Virus record (IMG/VR): IMGVR_UViG_3300008110_000004
Location: 1 to 64,000 of that record
DNA: 64,000 nt
Source: a virus
Reading direction: 5' to 3' (one strand)
Shown: positions 6,529 through 14,456 of the stretch, piece after piece
Numbering within the stretch: position 1 is the stretch's first letter
Layout: each line of letters starts with the position of its first letter
The notes under the pieces: generated by a model
What the model was told of the DNA's origin: nothing
Databases searched by the model: none
What the model saw: only the letters and a program-made list of their open reading frames with translations
Position numbers and translations under genes: made by a program

Positions 6529-6690
6529 ATGCAAAAGAAAATTAGAGTTGACGAACAGCTGCATCTAGCATTATACCTTTTAAAAAATCGTTTCAATACA
6601 CCAGTAGACCTTGTTAGATACTGGGCTTTTTCCGGGCCATGCTTAGAGAATCATCCGTCGATAGAAGATTGTTCTCCGAGAAAAGATTGA
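6529..6690 (+). CDS. 53-aa hypothetical protein in the control region
   Basis: A 53-codon ORF (MQKKIRVDEQLHLALYLLKN...) with an excellent SD (TTAGGAG, 5-6 nt) and an extended -10 promoter about 35 bases upstream. Residues 1-35 look like a compact helical region with basic and acidic faces, and the C-terminus is Cys/Pro-containing (CLENHPSIEDCSPRKD). No helix-turn-helix can be asserted. Its place between recA and the AAA+ operon, beside palindromic repeats, would suit a small regulator, but that is inference. Confidence 0.6.
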   Translation: MQKKIRVDEQLHLALYLLKNRFNTPVDLVRYWAFSGPCLENHPSIEDCSPRKD

Positions 6691-6708
6691 TTGCGTTTTC
6701 GTTATGTG

Positions 6709-6736
6709 TTGACTTGCGTTGACACAGTGTGATAAG
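6709..6736 (+). promoter_or_regulatory. Promoter candidate upstream of the AAA+ operon
   Basis: TTGACT (6709-6714), 16 bases, then GATAAG (6731-6736) with a TG two bases before it. An overlapping TTGACA (6719-6724) with CATGAT (6742-6747) at 17-base spacing is an alternative. Either would transcribe the C/T repeats, the palindrome array and the operon beginning at 6871. Confidence 0.45.
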
Positions 6737-6747
6737 CTAGCCATGAT

Positions 6748-6771
6748 CCCCCCTTCCCCCCTTCCCCCCTT
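6748..6771. repeat. Three tandem CCCCCCTT repeats
   Basis: Exactly three copies of the octamer CCCCCCTT. The minus strand carries three runs of six G separated by AA, a potential G-quadruplex. It is directly adjacent to the AT-rich palindrome array at 6772-6845. Confidence 0.85.
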
Positions 6772-6845
6772 ACTATATACATATATAGTTACTATATACC
6801 TGTATACTTATATAGTAACGTATAATAATATACTCTATATAAGAG
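6772..6845. repeat. Palindrome array; origin- or operator-like
   Basis: The octamer ACTATATA occurs four times in alternating orientation (6772-6779 forward, 6782-6789 reverse, 6791-6798 forward, 6809-6816 reverse). The second pair extends to a perfect 11-bp inverted repeat, GTTACTATATA (6788-6798) and TATATAGTAAC (6809-6819). A further CTCT-ATATA-AGAG palindrome follows near 6833-6845, and a TATAAT lies at 6821-6826. This could be a replication origin with an unwinding element, or an operator array for the operon at 6871. Confidence 0.6.
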
Positions 6846-6870
6846 AACGTGCCCACGAAAGAGGTAGCCG

Positions 6871-8292
6871 ATGAACATATATCAAATCTTCATACCTGAA
6901 CTAGGCACTAATGTTAAGTTTAAAGTTTTACCAGTAAAAGACGCAGAAGACTTTGTTAAGAAAAACAAAAGCGTAAAAGATTTAAGAAAAAGAATATTAC
7001 AATTTATTGTTTATAATTTAACAACTGACGTCGCTGCCGCCTTAGCGTCGATGTCCAGAGAAGCAGCTGAAAGAGCACTAGAAGCTGTTTACGCAGGCTG
7101 CATCATGTTAAACCCAAGCTTAGACGTAGACTACTGGCTGAATATAGCATATTCAACGAATCCAGCAAAGTTCTCCGATGGACCAGGCAAAGATTATAAT
7201 ATTGACCAAATCAAAAAATTTCTACGCCAAGCGGAAGCTAAAACAAAATCTACGACCGCAGCTTCAAAGGTAAAGAAATTAAACAAACAAAAGTTTTTGG
7301 GGCTAGAACAATATCTTAAAAGCAATGTCATAGGACAGGATGAGGCAATCGATGAAGTTGTTTCCGCCCTGTTTAGATCTCAGGCGGAACTAAATGATCC
7401 CAATAGACCACTAGGAGTTTTCTTATTTGCGGGAAGTTCAGGTGTTGGAAAAACACATTTAGCTAACGCTTTACATAAATATCTTTTTGATGATAATTCT
7501 TCTATGGTGAGAATAGATTGCGGTGAATATCAGCATAAGCATGAGAACCAAAAACTTTTAGGTTCACCACCAGGATACATAGGGCACGATGATGGTGGTC
7601 AGCTCACTAATCAGATTAAGAAAAATCCAAACACAGTTGTGCTAATTGATGAGGTGGAGAAGGCGCACGCAGATATTTGGAATACGTTCTTAAGAATATT
7701 TGACGAAGGAATGGTTACTGACTCTAAGGGTGAGGTCGTTAACTTTAGAAATTGTATTATTATCTTAACTACCAATTTAGGAAATGATAAAACTGTAGAC
7801 CATATGATTTCTACTGGCGCTGGCTTTACTCGTAATGTGGTTTTCAAAAGAGAAACAAAAGAAGTGCCACCAAGATCTGTCGTACAAAAAAACGCTAATG
7901 AGGCAATTAATAAATATTTTAAGCCAGAGTTAATCAATAGGCTGGACAAAATTGTTGTATTTAATCATTTAAACTATGAAAACTGTCAAAAAATAGCTGA
8001 AATGGAAATGAGCTTAATAGCAGATAAATTGTCTCGAAAAGGTTTATCGATTGCATACACAGATAATGTTATAAATGCCCTGATAGATAAAGGGATAGAT
8101 ACTGTTAAGGGTGCAAGAGGTATTTCTCAGGTTCGACGTGATGTTATAGAAACACCACTTGCTAAAACAATTGTTAATAGCAGCATACCAAAAGGTACTA
8201 TATTTTATATTGACTATCTTAATGATAGTTTTACTTTTGATTTTCAAAAGCCAATAAAAAAACAGGCTATTAACAAAAAGGAAGAATCATAA
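6871..8292 (+). CDS. ClpB/ClpA-type AAA+ ATPase with tail-chaperone-like N-terminal domain
   Basis: 473-aa protein with a single AAA+ module of the Clp D2 (HSP100) type, which in the family threads and unfolds proteins using ATP. Motifs: Walker A GSSGVGKT (188-195), pore loop PPGYIG (about 233-238), Walker B VVLIDE (256-261), sensor-1 TTN (300-302), arginine finger in KPELINR (351-357), and a C-terminal lid with GARGISQVRRDVIE. There is no ClpP-binding tripeptide evident and no D1 domain. Residues 1-95 are not a Clp N-domain; they resemble the domain in the two tail-assembly chaperones at 44637 and 45193. This suggests an unfoldase that works on virion assembly. GAGG precedes the start; the stop overlaps the next ATG. 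Confidence 0.9.
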   Translation: MNIYQIFIPELGTNVKFKVLPVKDAEDFVKKNKSVKDLRKRILQFIVYNLTTDVAAALASMSREAAERALEAVYAGCIMLNPSLDVDYWLNIAYSTNPAKFSDGPGKDYNIDQIKKFLRQAEAKTKSTTAASKVKKLNKQKFLGLEQYLKSNVIGQDEAIDEVVSALFRSQAELNDPNRPLGVFLFAGSSGVGKTHLANALHKYLFDDNSSMVRIDCGEYQHKHENQKLLGSPPGYIGHDDGGQLTNQIKKNPNTVVLIDEVEKAHADIWNTFLRIFDEGMVTDSKGEVVNFRNCIIILTTNLGNDKTVDHMISTGAGFTRNVVFKRETKEVPPRSVVQKNANEAINKYFKPELINRLDKIVVFNHLNYENCQKIAEMEMSLIADKLSRKGLSIAYTDNVINALIDKGIDTVKGARGISQVRRDVIETPLAKTIVNSSIPKGTIFYIDYLNDSFTFDFQKPIKKQAINKKEES

Positions 8293-8801
8293 TGAGTATA
8301 TTCCAAAATCCAGGACTTACTGGATCTCCAGCTCTTGGTCGTAGCGCAACAGTCCGCCGGACAAGGGTTCCTGGAAGCCAGATGCAGCTACCTGGTTTTG
8401 AAGCTGCTGGAGGGCCAGCCGTAAGGCCATCGCACTCCGTGCCAAAAAGGCGTGCAATGGGTGGAACTACTGCAGGGACTGCCAGGGTAAGTGGACAAAG
8501 GTTTCTTCCAGGTTTTAATCCAGCCAATGCACCTGGGTCAGGAAGAGATATGAAAAGAACTCAAATGACCCCAAAAAGAATGGCCGGAATCGATGCAGCA
8601 AGAGCAAGACAAGCAGCAAAGAAATTAGGTGGCGTTGATACAGGAATGATGCACGGTCCATCCATACCTGCTAATAAAATGAAAATGAGCTCTAGATCTT
8701 TGATGGGAATAGGATTAGGTCTAGGTGTTGCAGCTGGCGTAGCAATGAACAGAAGAGGAGAAGGTGCTTCGTCAGGAAGACAGTCAATGTATAAATATTA
8801 A
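8292..8801 (+). CDS. Basic putative virion protein with C-terminal hydrophobic segment
   Basis: 169-aa, strongly basic and Pro/Gly/Ala-rich protein, not recognised. The N-terminal two thirds look disordered (many Arg, Pro and Ser). A glycine-rich hydrophobic segment lies at about 138-152 (MGIGLGLGVAAGVAM), followed by NRRGEGASSGRQSMYKY. This tail type recurs in the proteins at 3370, 10103 and 52534. The gene overlaps the AAA+ stop by one base (TAATG), so the two are translationally coupled, and the product may be a substrate or partner of the ATPase. Confidence 0.7.
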   Translation: MSIFQNPGLTGSPALGRSATVRRTRVPGSQMQLPGFEAAGGPAVRPSHSVPKRRAMGGTTAGTARVSGQRFLPGFNPANAPGSGRDMKRTQMTPKRMAGIDAARARQAAKKLGGVDTGMMHGPSIPANKMKMSSRSLMGIGLGLGVAAGVAMNRRGEGASSGRQSMYKY

Positions 8802-8820
8802 AAAATAATAGTTAGGAATT

Positions 8821-9243
8821 ATGATGAATGATTGGAAAAAGTTTACAGATGTTAATGGTGATTTTCAGTTAGCAAATTTTTTGTATAAGACAATAAATGA
8901 TTTGATGAAGCAGTCCTTAGATATGGGCACCTTGCTGTCGAATGATCCACAGAAGCTTCGAGCATTTAAAGAGCAAACAAAAAAGCTTTTTAAATCTAAA
9001 TGGTTTGAAATAGCTGACTCTTTAGAGTTTTTCGACATAATTGAAAAATGCTCATGCTTTAATGAGGAAAAAGATTTTTATTGCGAAATATGTAAGGGAT
9101 CAAGATACAAAATATCCCCTTATCTAACCTCAGATGAAATTAGAGAAGTAGGCATTTTTTATAATGCAATCCAAAATGCAGAAGTAGCCAGTAAACTACA
9201 GAAGGGTTTAATGAAGGCTCTAGATGAATTGTCCGAGATGTAA
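8821..9243 (+). CDS. 140-aa protein with a Cys4 metal-binding motif
   Basis: I do not recognise the family. A helical N-terminus (about 1-75) is followed by a cysteine cluster C77-x-C79-x8-C88-x2-C91, likely a zinc site. A second helical region runs to a short acidic end (ALDELSEM). TTAGGA precedes two adjacent ATGs at 8821 and 8824; the first is used here. It overlaps the next gene by 20 bases and belongs to the tightly packed run leading to the terminase. Confidence 0.75.
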   Translation: MMNDWKKFTDVNGDFQLANFLYKTINDLMKQSLDMGTLLSNDPQKLRAFKEQTKKLFKSKWFEIADSLEFFDIIEKCSCFNEEKDFYCEICKGSRYKISPYLTSDEIREVGIFYNAIQNAEVASKLQKGLMKALDELSEM

Positions 9244-9409
9244 CGGTATGGTCCAAACTGTAACTGAATATTTTGATTTCGCAAAACAATATTTAGTAAG
9301 AGATACCTATTGTTCACGTTGCAAAAGTGTTACAATAGAAAGGTTTCATTCTGATAGTTCCTATGATAGCGAGTGGATTGATTTAAATGAGCAACATCGA
9401 AAAGAGTGA
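9224..9409 (+). CDS. 61-aa zinc-ribbon protein
   Basis: Small protein with two knuckles, C3-x2-C6 at the very N-terminus and C30-x2-C33, giving a classic zinc-ribbon spacing with a beta-type middle (VQTVTEYFDF...). It is likely to bind nucleic acid or protein. It overlaps the preceding gene by 20 bases and the following gene by 23 bases, so it is certainly part of the same transcript. The partner is unknown. Confidence 0.75.
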   Translation: MNCPRCNGMVQTVTEYFDFAKQYLVRDTYCSRCKSVTIERFHSDSSYDSEWIDLNEQHRKE

Positions 9410-10103
9410 CAAAGGAAAATTTTTACAAGATTTTGAATCCTTACGTCCAGATTTGTTTTTTCCCGAAAATTGGACAGATGAAGAAAAGGAAAAGGCTGTT
9501 GAGTTAGTCCGGCCTCAGAAAACTAGAACTTCTATGTTTTCTTCTATTCCAATGAACTGTGAAGCGCACAAGTGTACATTCGCAGATACATGCCCTTTGC
9601 TTAAGGAGAATCTTGCCCCAAGAGGAAAACCTTGCCCAATAGAGATGTCTATAGTGGCGCAATTTACCAAAGAGTATATGGAGCAACTCGATGTGCATCC
9701 AGACAATTTGGTTGAAGTTTCTATGGTCAGAGATCTTGTCGACCAAGAAGTGCAATATATTCGTAAAACAAAACTTTTAGCTAAAGAACATTTTATTCAA
9801 GAGAATATTATTGGTGTAGACAACGATGGTCAGCCAATCTTGAAAAAAGAACTGCACCTTGCTGTGGATCTAGAAGACAGATTGCATAAGCGTAGAAAAG
9901 ATCTAAGAAATCAACTCCTTGCCACGAGAGAAGCTAAAGCTAAGGTTGGTCAGGCGCAATTGGATAGCGCTCAAGCAATTTCTGATATTTTGTATAAGGT
10001 TCAGTCTTTAGAGAATCAAAGAGAAAAAGTTCTCAAACAAAAGCTGGGCATTTATGACAAAGATGATTATATTGAGATAGATCCGCCAAAGGATATTGAT
10101 TAA
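9387..10103 (+). CDS. Cys-cluster, coiled-coil protein (small-terminase position)
   Basis: 238-aa protein with an N-terminal cysteine cluster C58-x4-C63-x5-C69-x13-C83, in the order CEAHKC, FADTC, GKPCP. It is suited to a zinc or Fe-S site. A long charged helix from about 165 to 220 follows (LEDRLHKRRKDLRNQLLATR...), a likely coiled coil. A C-terminal acidic tail ends the protein. I cannot name the family. A DNA-binding, oligomerising protein upstream of the large terminase could be a small terminase subunit, but this is position-based inference. The stop overlaps the next start (TAATG). Confidence 0.7.
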   Translation: MSNIEKSDKGKFLQDFESLRPDLFFPENWTDEEKEKAVELVRPQKTRTSMFSSIPMNCEAHKCTFADTCPLLKENLAPRGKPCPIEMSIVAQFTKEYMEQLDVHPDNLVEVSMVRDLVDQEVQYIRKTKLLAKEHFIQENIIGVDNDGQPILKKELHLAVDLEDRLHKRRKDLRNQLLATREAKAKVGQAQLDSAQAISDILYKVQSLENQREKVLKQKLGIYDKDDYIEIDPPKDID

Positions 10104-13100
10104 TGTCGGAAGAACTTTTTCAGAGACTGTCTAAACTAGTTAGTTCAAGCACCAAAAATCTTTTTGGTAAAAAGAATAAAGGTGTTGGCGAAAAGATCTT
10201 GGATGATCAGAGGGCAACTGGTATATACGGTACTGCAGATGAGTTTATGCAAACACAAGCAGAATTTGAAAAGATGTACTACACAATGTTGTCTGATCCG
10301 GAAAATCTTAAGCCTGGAATGGCTAATGCTGTAGATGTGGATCATCTTCGTAAACTTGGTAAAATTGATTTGTCATACTTTAATTATAAAGCAAAGACAC
10401 AATTACTTTCAAGCTATAGAACCAATGTAGTTAAATTGGAAGATTTGATATCAAACGTTGGCTTTCCTAATATTGCTCTTCCAGAGGGCGCTAATGATGT
10501 AAGAGTTGGTTTATTGTTTGATGTAGATCAAAAAATGCAACACCCAGTGTTTGCGGTATTAAATAAAATGATATTTAACGTTGATCCTATGTCAGAATCC
10601 ATAAGTGATATGACTTTCAATACGCAAAACATTATGTCTTCTTCGCAGATACAAAGAAATATGTCTCAGATATCCGCTATTGCTAATGGAAGTCTTTTTA
10701 CTCAAACATCAAAAATAGCAACTCTAGACATTGAGTCTACTGGTTTAATGTTTGGTTCTCAAGCTAGATCTGTTTCTTTAATACAAAGAACTGGTTTGGA
10801 CCAGGCCGCTTTGATGGTCGAGGATATGGATTTCATGTATGAGTCACCAAGGCTCGCTGGGGTTTTGGCTAGCGATAGTCAAACTTTAACTGAATTTATA
10901 GCCGAGCAAGAAGGCTTTCTTAAGTCAGGAAAAATTATTGGTAATGAAGATGAATTTATGGGAAAGATGGAAAAACTATTTGGTTATCTTTCTAATGAAG
11001 CTAAAGTAGACTTCCTTGCTGGACACAATATCCAATATGACATAAATACATTACTTGATACAACTAGGTCAATGAGTGGATATAAACAAAACGCTTCTCT
11101 AAATCTGGTAGTTGATAAATTTTTGGATAGAGTAAATAATAATCCCAACTTTATGGTAGACACCCTTGAAGTTGGTCGTCAGTATATGAGAAATTTATTT
11201 CAGCAAACTGAGGGCTCATTGGCGGATCCCATAGCTAGAGGTGACAAATTTGTAAAAAGTTTTTTTGCTCAAGAAACTTTAGCTGATATTTCACGTGGCG
11301 GAAAAGCTACATATGCAGCTATGGAAAATTTTATTATGAATACAAATCTTTTAGATTTAATAGCCGCCGAAGATCACGCTCCTGAAGTTTTTGCAAAAAT
11401 ATTTGAAGGTTCTCACGTAGCTGAAACTGACACAATTATGCAGGACTACATGTTGAGGTATATACATCAAGGTAAATTAGATTTTCGTAATCCAAAGACA
11501 ACAGTGCAGGGTAAAAGAATATCTGAAGAAATCATAAATATGGCAAGATTAACAGCACTAAAGTCCTCAGCAATTGTACCAGAGGCAAATATATCTGATC
11601 CACGACAGCTATCTCAAGCAGCCCTAAGGTATATACAGACAGATGAGGGTTTAGCTAGCACTAGCGTTATGATTAATGAGGAGCAAGCTAAGCAAGCATT
11701 TGGTGTAGATATTGACAGTGGTTTCATTAAATATGATCAAGGATCATATAAGATTTTTACTGGACAAGGTAGTCCAATAGAATTAGATAAAGTTAAAGCA
11801 AAAGAATATTTAAGAGATGTTATAACTAAAGCTCAAGATACACAATATGAGGAAACAATTAATCTAACGCCAGCTGGATCACCTTCTTCAATTACCCGGA
11901 AGATTAATCCATTTGAAAGACGAATAATGAGTCTAGGTTTAACAAGAAGGCAAAACTCAGAAATATTAATAGCGCAAACTCTAATAGATCAAATCGGCAT
12001 GCCAACGAATATTGGTCCGGTAGATGTGGATTCTTATATTCACAATGTTGGTAATTTTTATGAAAACTTTGCAGACAATCCCAGGGTAATAGGCGGGGGT
12101 TCTCCCGGCACAATTAAGGGTGTTGTACAAGAAATTCGCTCATTAATGAATCCGTCAAAAACGCCAACTTTTTCAATGGGATTCAATATGAATGCGCGTT
12201 CTTCTTCTGAAATACTAGCTCAATATGTTTCGCATGGCCAAACAATGTCTGGCTTAGGCATGGCTAATTCCATTTTAGGTCCTACCGAATTAGCTTTTGG
12301 AGATATGATGTCAAGGGCAACCGGTCGTGTAGCCAGGGAAAGAATGCACACCTTAAGTACTCAACCTAAAGGTGTAGACGATTCTTACTTATCGCAGATT
12401 AGAACATCTATGCGATATGGTGTGTCTGAAGAAATAGGTGATGTAGTTTCTCAATTTGGCATATCTCATTTTCAGCTTCAGCAATCTTTAAGAATTATGG
12501 AATCTCAAACTCAAGAATCTTTAGGTAAAAAACTAATTCTTCCTTATGAATATTTTAAATCAATTGAATTAGCATCGGATCCTAATGTGCCAGATATGGG
12601 TAAGGCAATTGCTCAAGGTAAAGTAAATATGTCTCTTAGCTATGTAGAAAGAATGAGCAGAGATGTAAATACTGGTCAAGAGGTACAGCGTAATGTGTTG
12701 AACCTAACATGGCAAGAAGGTCGAGATGATTCTGGTTTGACTTCAAGAAAAATAGCAGAAAAGTTATATGAAGATTTTGTTGAGACTGATAATTATAAAA
12801 ATATTCTAAAAGAACCAGATAACCGTTTAAGGGTAGAGGTAGAGAATATAAAAACTTTTTTTCAAGGAAAAACTAAAGAATCTGCAGTATCAGAGCTAGA
12901 AGAGTTGGCTAAAAGAGGCGTCGTAGCAGGTCACATGGAAGATGTTGGTGTAGATAGCCCAATAGCCAAGCTGGTCCAAAATGCCTCTGCAATGGGAGTT
13001 GATTTAACTAGAGATACTGGAAACAGAATTTTAGGCAATGTAATAGACGATTCCAACGATTTGCTAAGAGTATTTTTCTTTGACGAAACTACGGCTAGAG

Positions 13101-13585
13101 CTACTACACCAGCTGGCACCACATTTACCAGAAATATGAACTCCATTGCTAGAGCTTCACTTAAAGGCGCTAACGATGTAGCAGAAAGACTTGCTGGTGA
13201 TAGTGACCTTTTGAGAACCGCAATGCAGAATATTAAAGCAGGTACTCGAAAGCAGGATATTTCGAAAAGCGTTGAAATTTATAATAATATAAAACCTCAC
13301 GCTGGTTTGATTGCTATGGGTGCAGCAGCTATGGCTGGTGGTTACTATTTATTTAGAAAGAAAGAAGAAAGAGATTTATATAACGAAACGCTTGAACAGC
13401 AACCGGTAGAAAACTATAATCAAAATAGCGTGACGAATACATATACTGCAGCTATGACTTCTTTACCTTCTTCAAGAAGAGATCCATTGGTTACAGCTGG
13501 TGTTGTTGGTAATTTGGATAGAAATAAAATTGGACATACAAAAATGGGAAATAATAAATACAATCATCTTTATGGAGGGCAGTAG
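10103..13585 (+). CDS. Giant protein with embedded DnaQ-like DEDDh exonuclease domain
   Basis: 1160-aa protein. Residues about 204-445 carry all motifs of a DEDDh 3'-5' exonuclease: ATLDIESTG with D209 and E211 (ExoI), GHNIQYD with D313 (ExoII), the VDTLE strand typical of the fold (352-356), and HVAETD with H438 and D443 (ExoIII, H-x-A-x2-D). Known members remove nucleotides from DNA or RNA 3' ends with two metal ions. The rest is unrecognised helical sequence. Residues 1067-1084 form a Gly/Ala hydrophobic segment followed by RKKEERD and a polar tail of about 75 residues. Tail type and location among virion-like genes suggest a packaged or ejected nuclease; a cytoplasmic enzyme is also possible. 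Confidence 0.85.
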   Translation: MSEELFQRLSKLVSSSTKNLFGKKNKGVGEKILDDQRATGIYGTADEFMQTQAEFEKMYYTMLSDPENLKPGMANAVDVDHLRKLGKIDLSYFNYKAKTQLLSSYRTNVVKLEDLISNVGFPNIALPEGANDVRVGLLFDVDQKMQHPVFAVLNKMIFNVDPMSESISDMTFNTQNIMSSSQIQRNMSQISAIANGSLFTQTSKIATLDIESTGLMFGSQARSVSLIQRTGLDQAALMVEDMDFMYESPRLAGVLASDSQTLTEFIAEQEGFLKSGKIIGNEDEFMGKMEKLFGYLSNEAKVDFLAGHNIQYDINTLLDTTRSMSGYKQNASLNLVVDKFLDRVNNNPNFMVDTLEVGRQYMRNLFQQTEGSLADPIARGDKFVKSFFAQETLADISRGGKATYAAMENFIMNTNLLDLIAAEDHAPEVFAKIFEGSHVAETDTIMQDYMLRYIHQGKLDFRNPKTTVQGKRISEEIINMARLTALKSSAIVPEANISDPRQLSQAALRYIQTDEGLASTSVMINEEQAKQAFGVDIDSGFIKYDQGSYKIFTGQGSPIELDKVKAKEYLRDVITKAQDTQYEETINLTPAGSPSSITRKINPFERRIMSLGLTRRQNSEILIAQTLIDQIGMPTNIGPVDVDSYIHNVGNFYENFADNPRVIGGGSPGTIKGVVQEIRSLMNPSKTPTFSMGFNMNARSSSEILAQYVSHGQTMSGLGMANSILGPTELAFGDMMSRATGRVARERMHTLSTQPKGVDDSYLSQIRTSMRYGVSEEIGDVVSQFGISHFQLQQSLRIMESQTQESLGKKLILPYEYFKSIELASDPNVPDMGKAIAQGKVNMSLSYVERMSRDVNTGQEVQRNVLNLTWQEGRDDSGLTSRKIAEKLYEDFVETDNYKNILKEPDNRLRVEVENIKTFFQGKTKESAVSELEELAKRGVVAGHMEDVGVDSPIAKLVQNASAMGVDLTRDTGNRILGNVIDDSNDLLRVFFFDETTARATTPAGTTFTRNMNSIARASLKGANDVAERLAGDSDLLRTAMQNIKAGTRKQDISKSVEIYNNIKPHAGLIAMGAAAMAGGYYLFRKKEERDLYNETLEQQPVENYNQNSVTNTYTAAMTSLPSSRRDPLVTAGVVGNLDRNKIGHTKMGNNKYNHLYGGQ

Positions 13586-13587
13586 TA

Positions 13588-14454
13588 ATGCCAGTTAATT
13601 TGGGTTCTTTAGGTAAAAGGGTTACATCTTTTTTCGATGATACCATAAAGCCAATGGCCCAGGCTAAACGAGCATCAGCTTCAGCTAGAACCGCTGGAGT
13701 TACTGGTAGGGCACGACAAACATTCGATGATGTATCTGAATACGCTGGTAAAAGATTAGATGAAGAACTTATCCCTAAGTTACAGGGAACTGCACAAGGT
13801 TTTGCTCAGGGTCGTACTGGAAGAGCTGTTCGTGGAACAGCGGTTGGTTTAGGTGGAACCTTAACTGAATTAGCCTCAAGTAAAGCTGGTATAGCCGGTA
13901 TTGCTATTGGCGCTGGTGCAGTTGGATTCGGTTCTTCTGTGGGGCCAGCTGTCAAAGACGCTGCGTTTGAGGCTGCATTTGATGATACGGAAGCGGATAG
14001 ATATTTTACTGGAAGAGATTTAGATGCAAGATTTTTAGCTGGAACTTTAATGGGTGGCGTTGGTGGTGGAATGCTGCAGGCTACTGCGCCTGGGGATTAT
14101 TTTGCGGCGAATCCACCAATTAATTCTGATACGTTTGCTGCTTCAATAGTTGCTGCAAGAACTGCTACGGGTCCAGTTACTGGCGGTATGGGTGCGGCAG
14201 CGGGAGCATTTTTAGGTTCTGGATTTGGTAAAACTGGTTCTAAAATAGGAAAAGTTGGAGGTGGATTAGTTGGCGGTGTTGTTGGGGCTAATCTCGGTAT
14301 ACTTTTGCCCGCTCTTGGCGTTGGTGCATATATGAATAATAATAAAGAGTTCTTCCAAAATTCACCCTATTCTTCAACTAGATCAACGCAAAGTGCTTTA
14401 AATGCGAGCGGAGACATAGTCCTCGGGATGCATAACTCAAGAAGAGGATACTAA
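13588..14454 (+). CDS. Gly/Ala-rich membrane-active-type putative virion protein
   Basis: 288-aa protein, not recognised. A basic helical N-terminus (about 1-80) is followed by several glycine-zipper hydrophobic stretches, for example AGIAGIAIGAGAVGFGSSVG near 115 and a long GG/GA-rich run from about 195 to 250 ending in a hydrophobic LGILLPALGVGAY. Such sequences insert into or perforate membranes or form tight helical packing. It ends NSRRGY. It starts 2 bases after the exonuclease gene and sits 2 bases before the next gene, so it is co-transcribed with both. Confidence 0.7.
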   Translation: MPVNLGSLGKRVTSFFDDTIKPMAQAKRASASARTAGVTGRARQTFDDVSEYAGKRLDEELIPKLQGTAQGFAQGRTGRAVRGTAVGLGGTLTELASSKAGIAGIAIGAGAVGFGSSVGPAVKDAAFEAAFDDTEADRYFTGRDLDARFLAGTLMGGVGGGMLQATAPGDYFAANPPINSDTFAASIVAARTATGPVTGGMGAAAGAFLGSGFGKTGSKIGKVGGGLVGGVVGANLGILLPALGVGAYMNNNKEFFQNSPYSSTRSTQSALNASGDIVLGMHNSRRGY

Positions 14455-14456
14455 TT

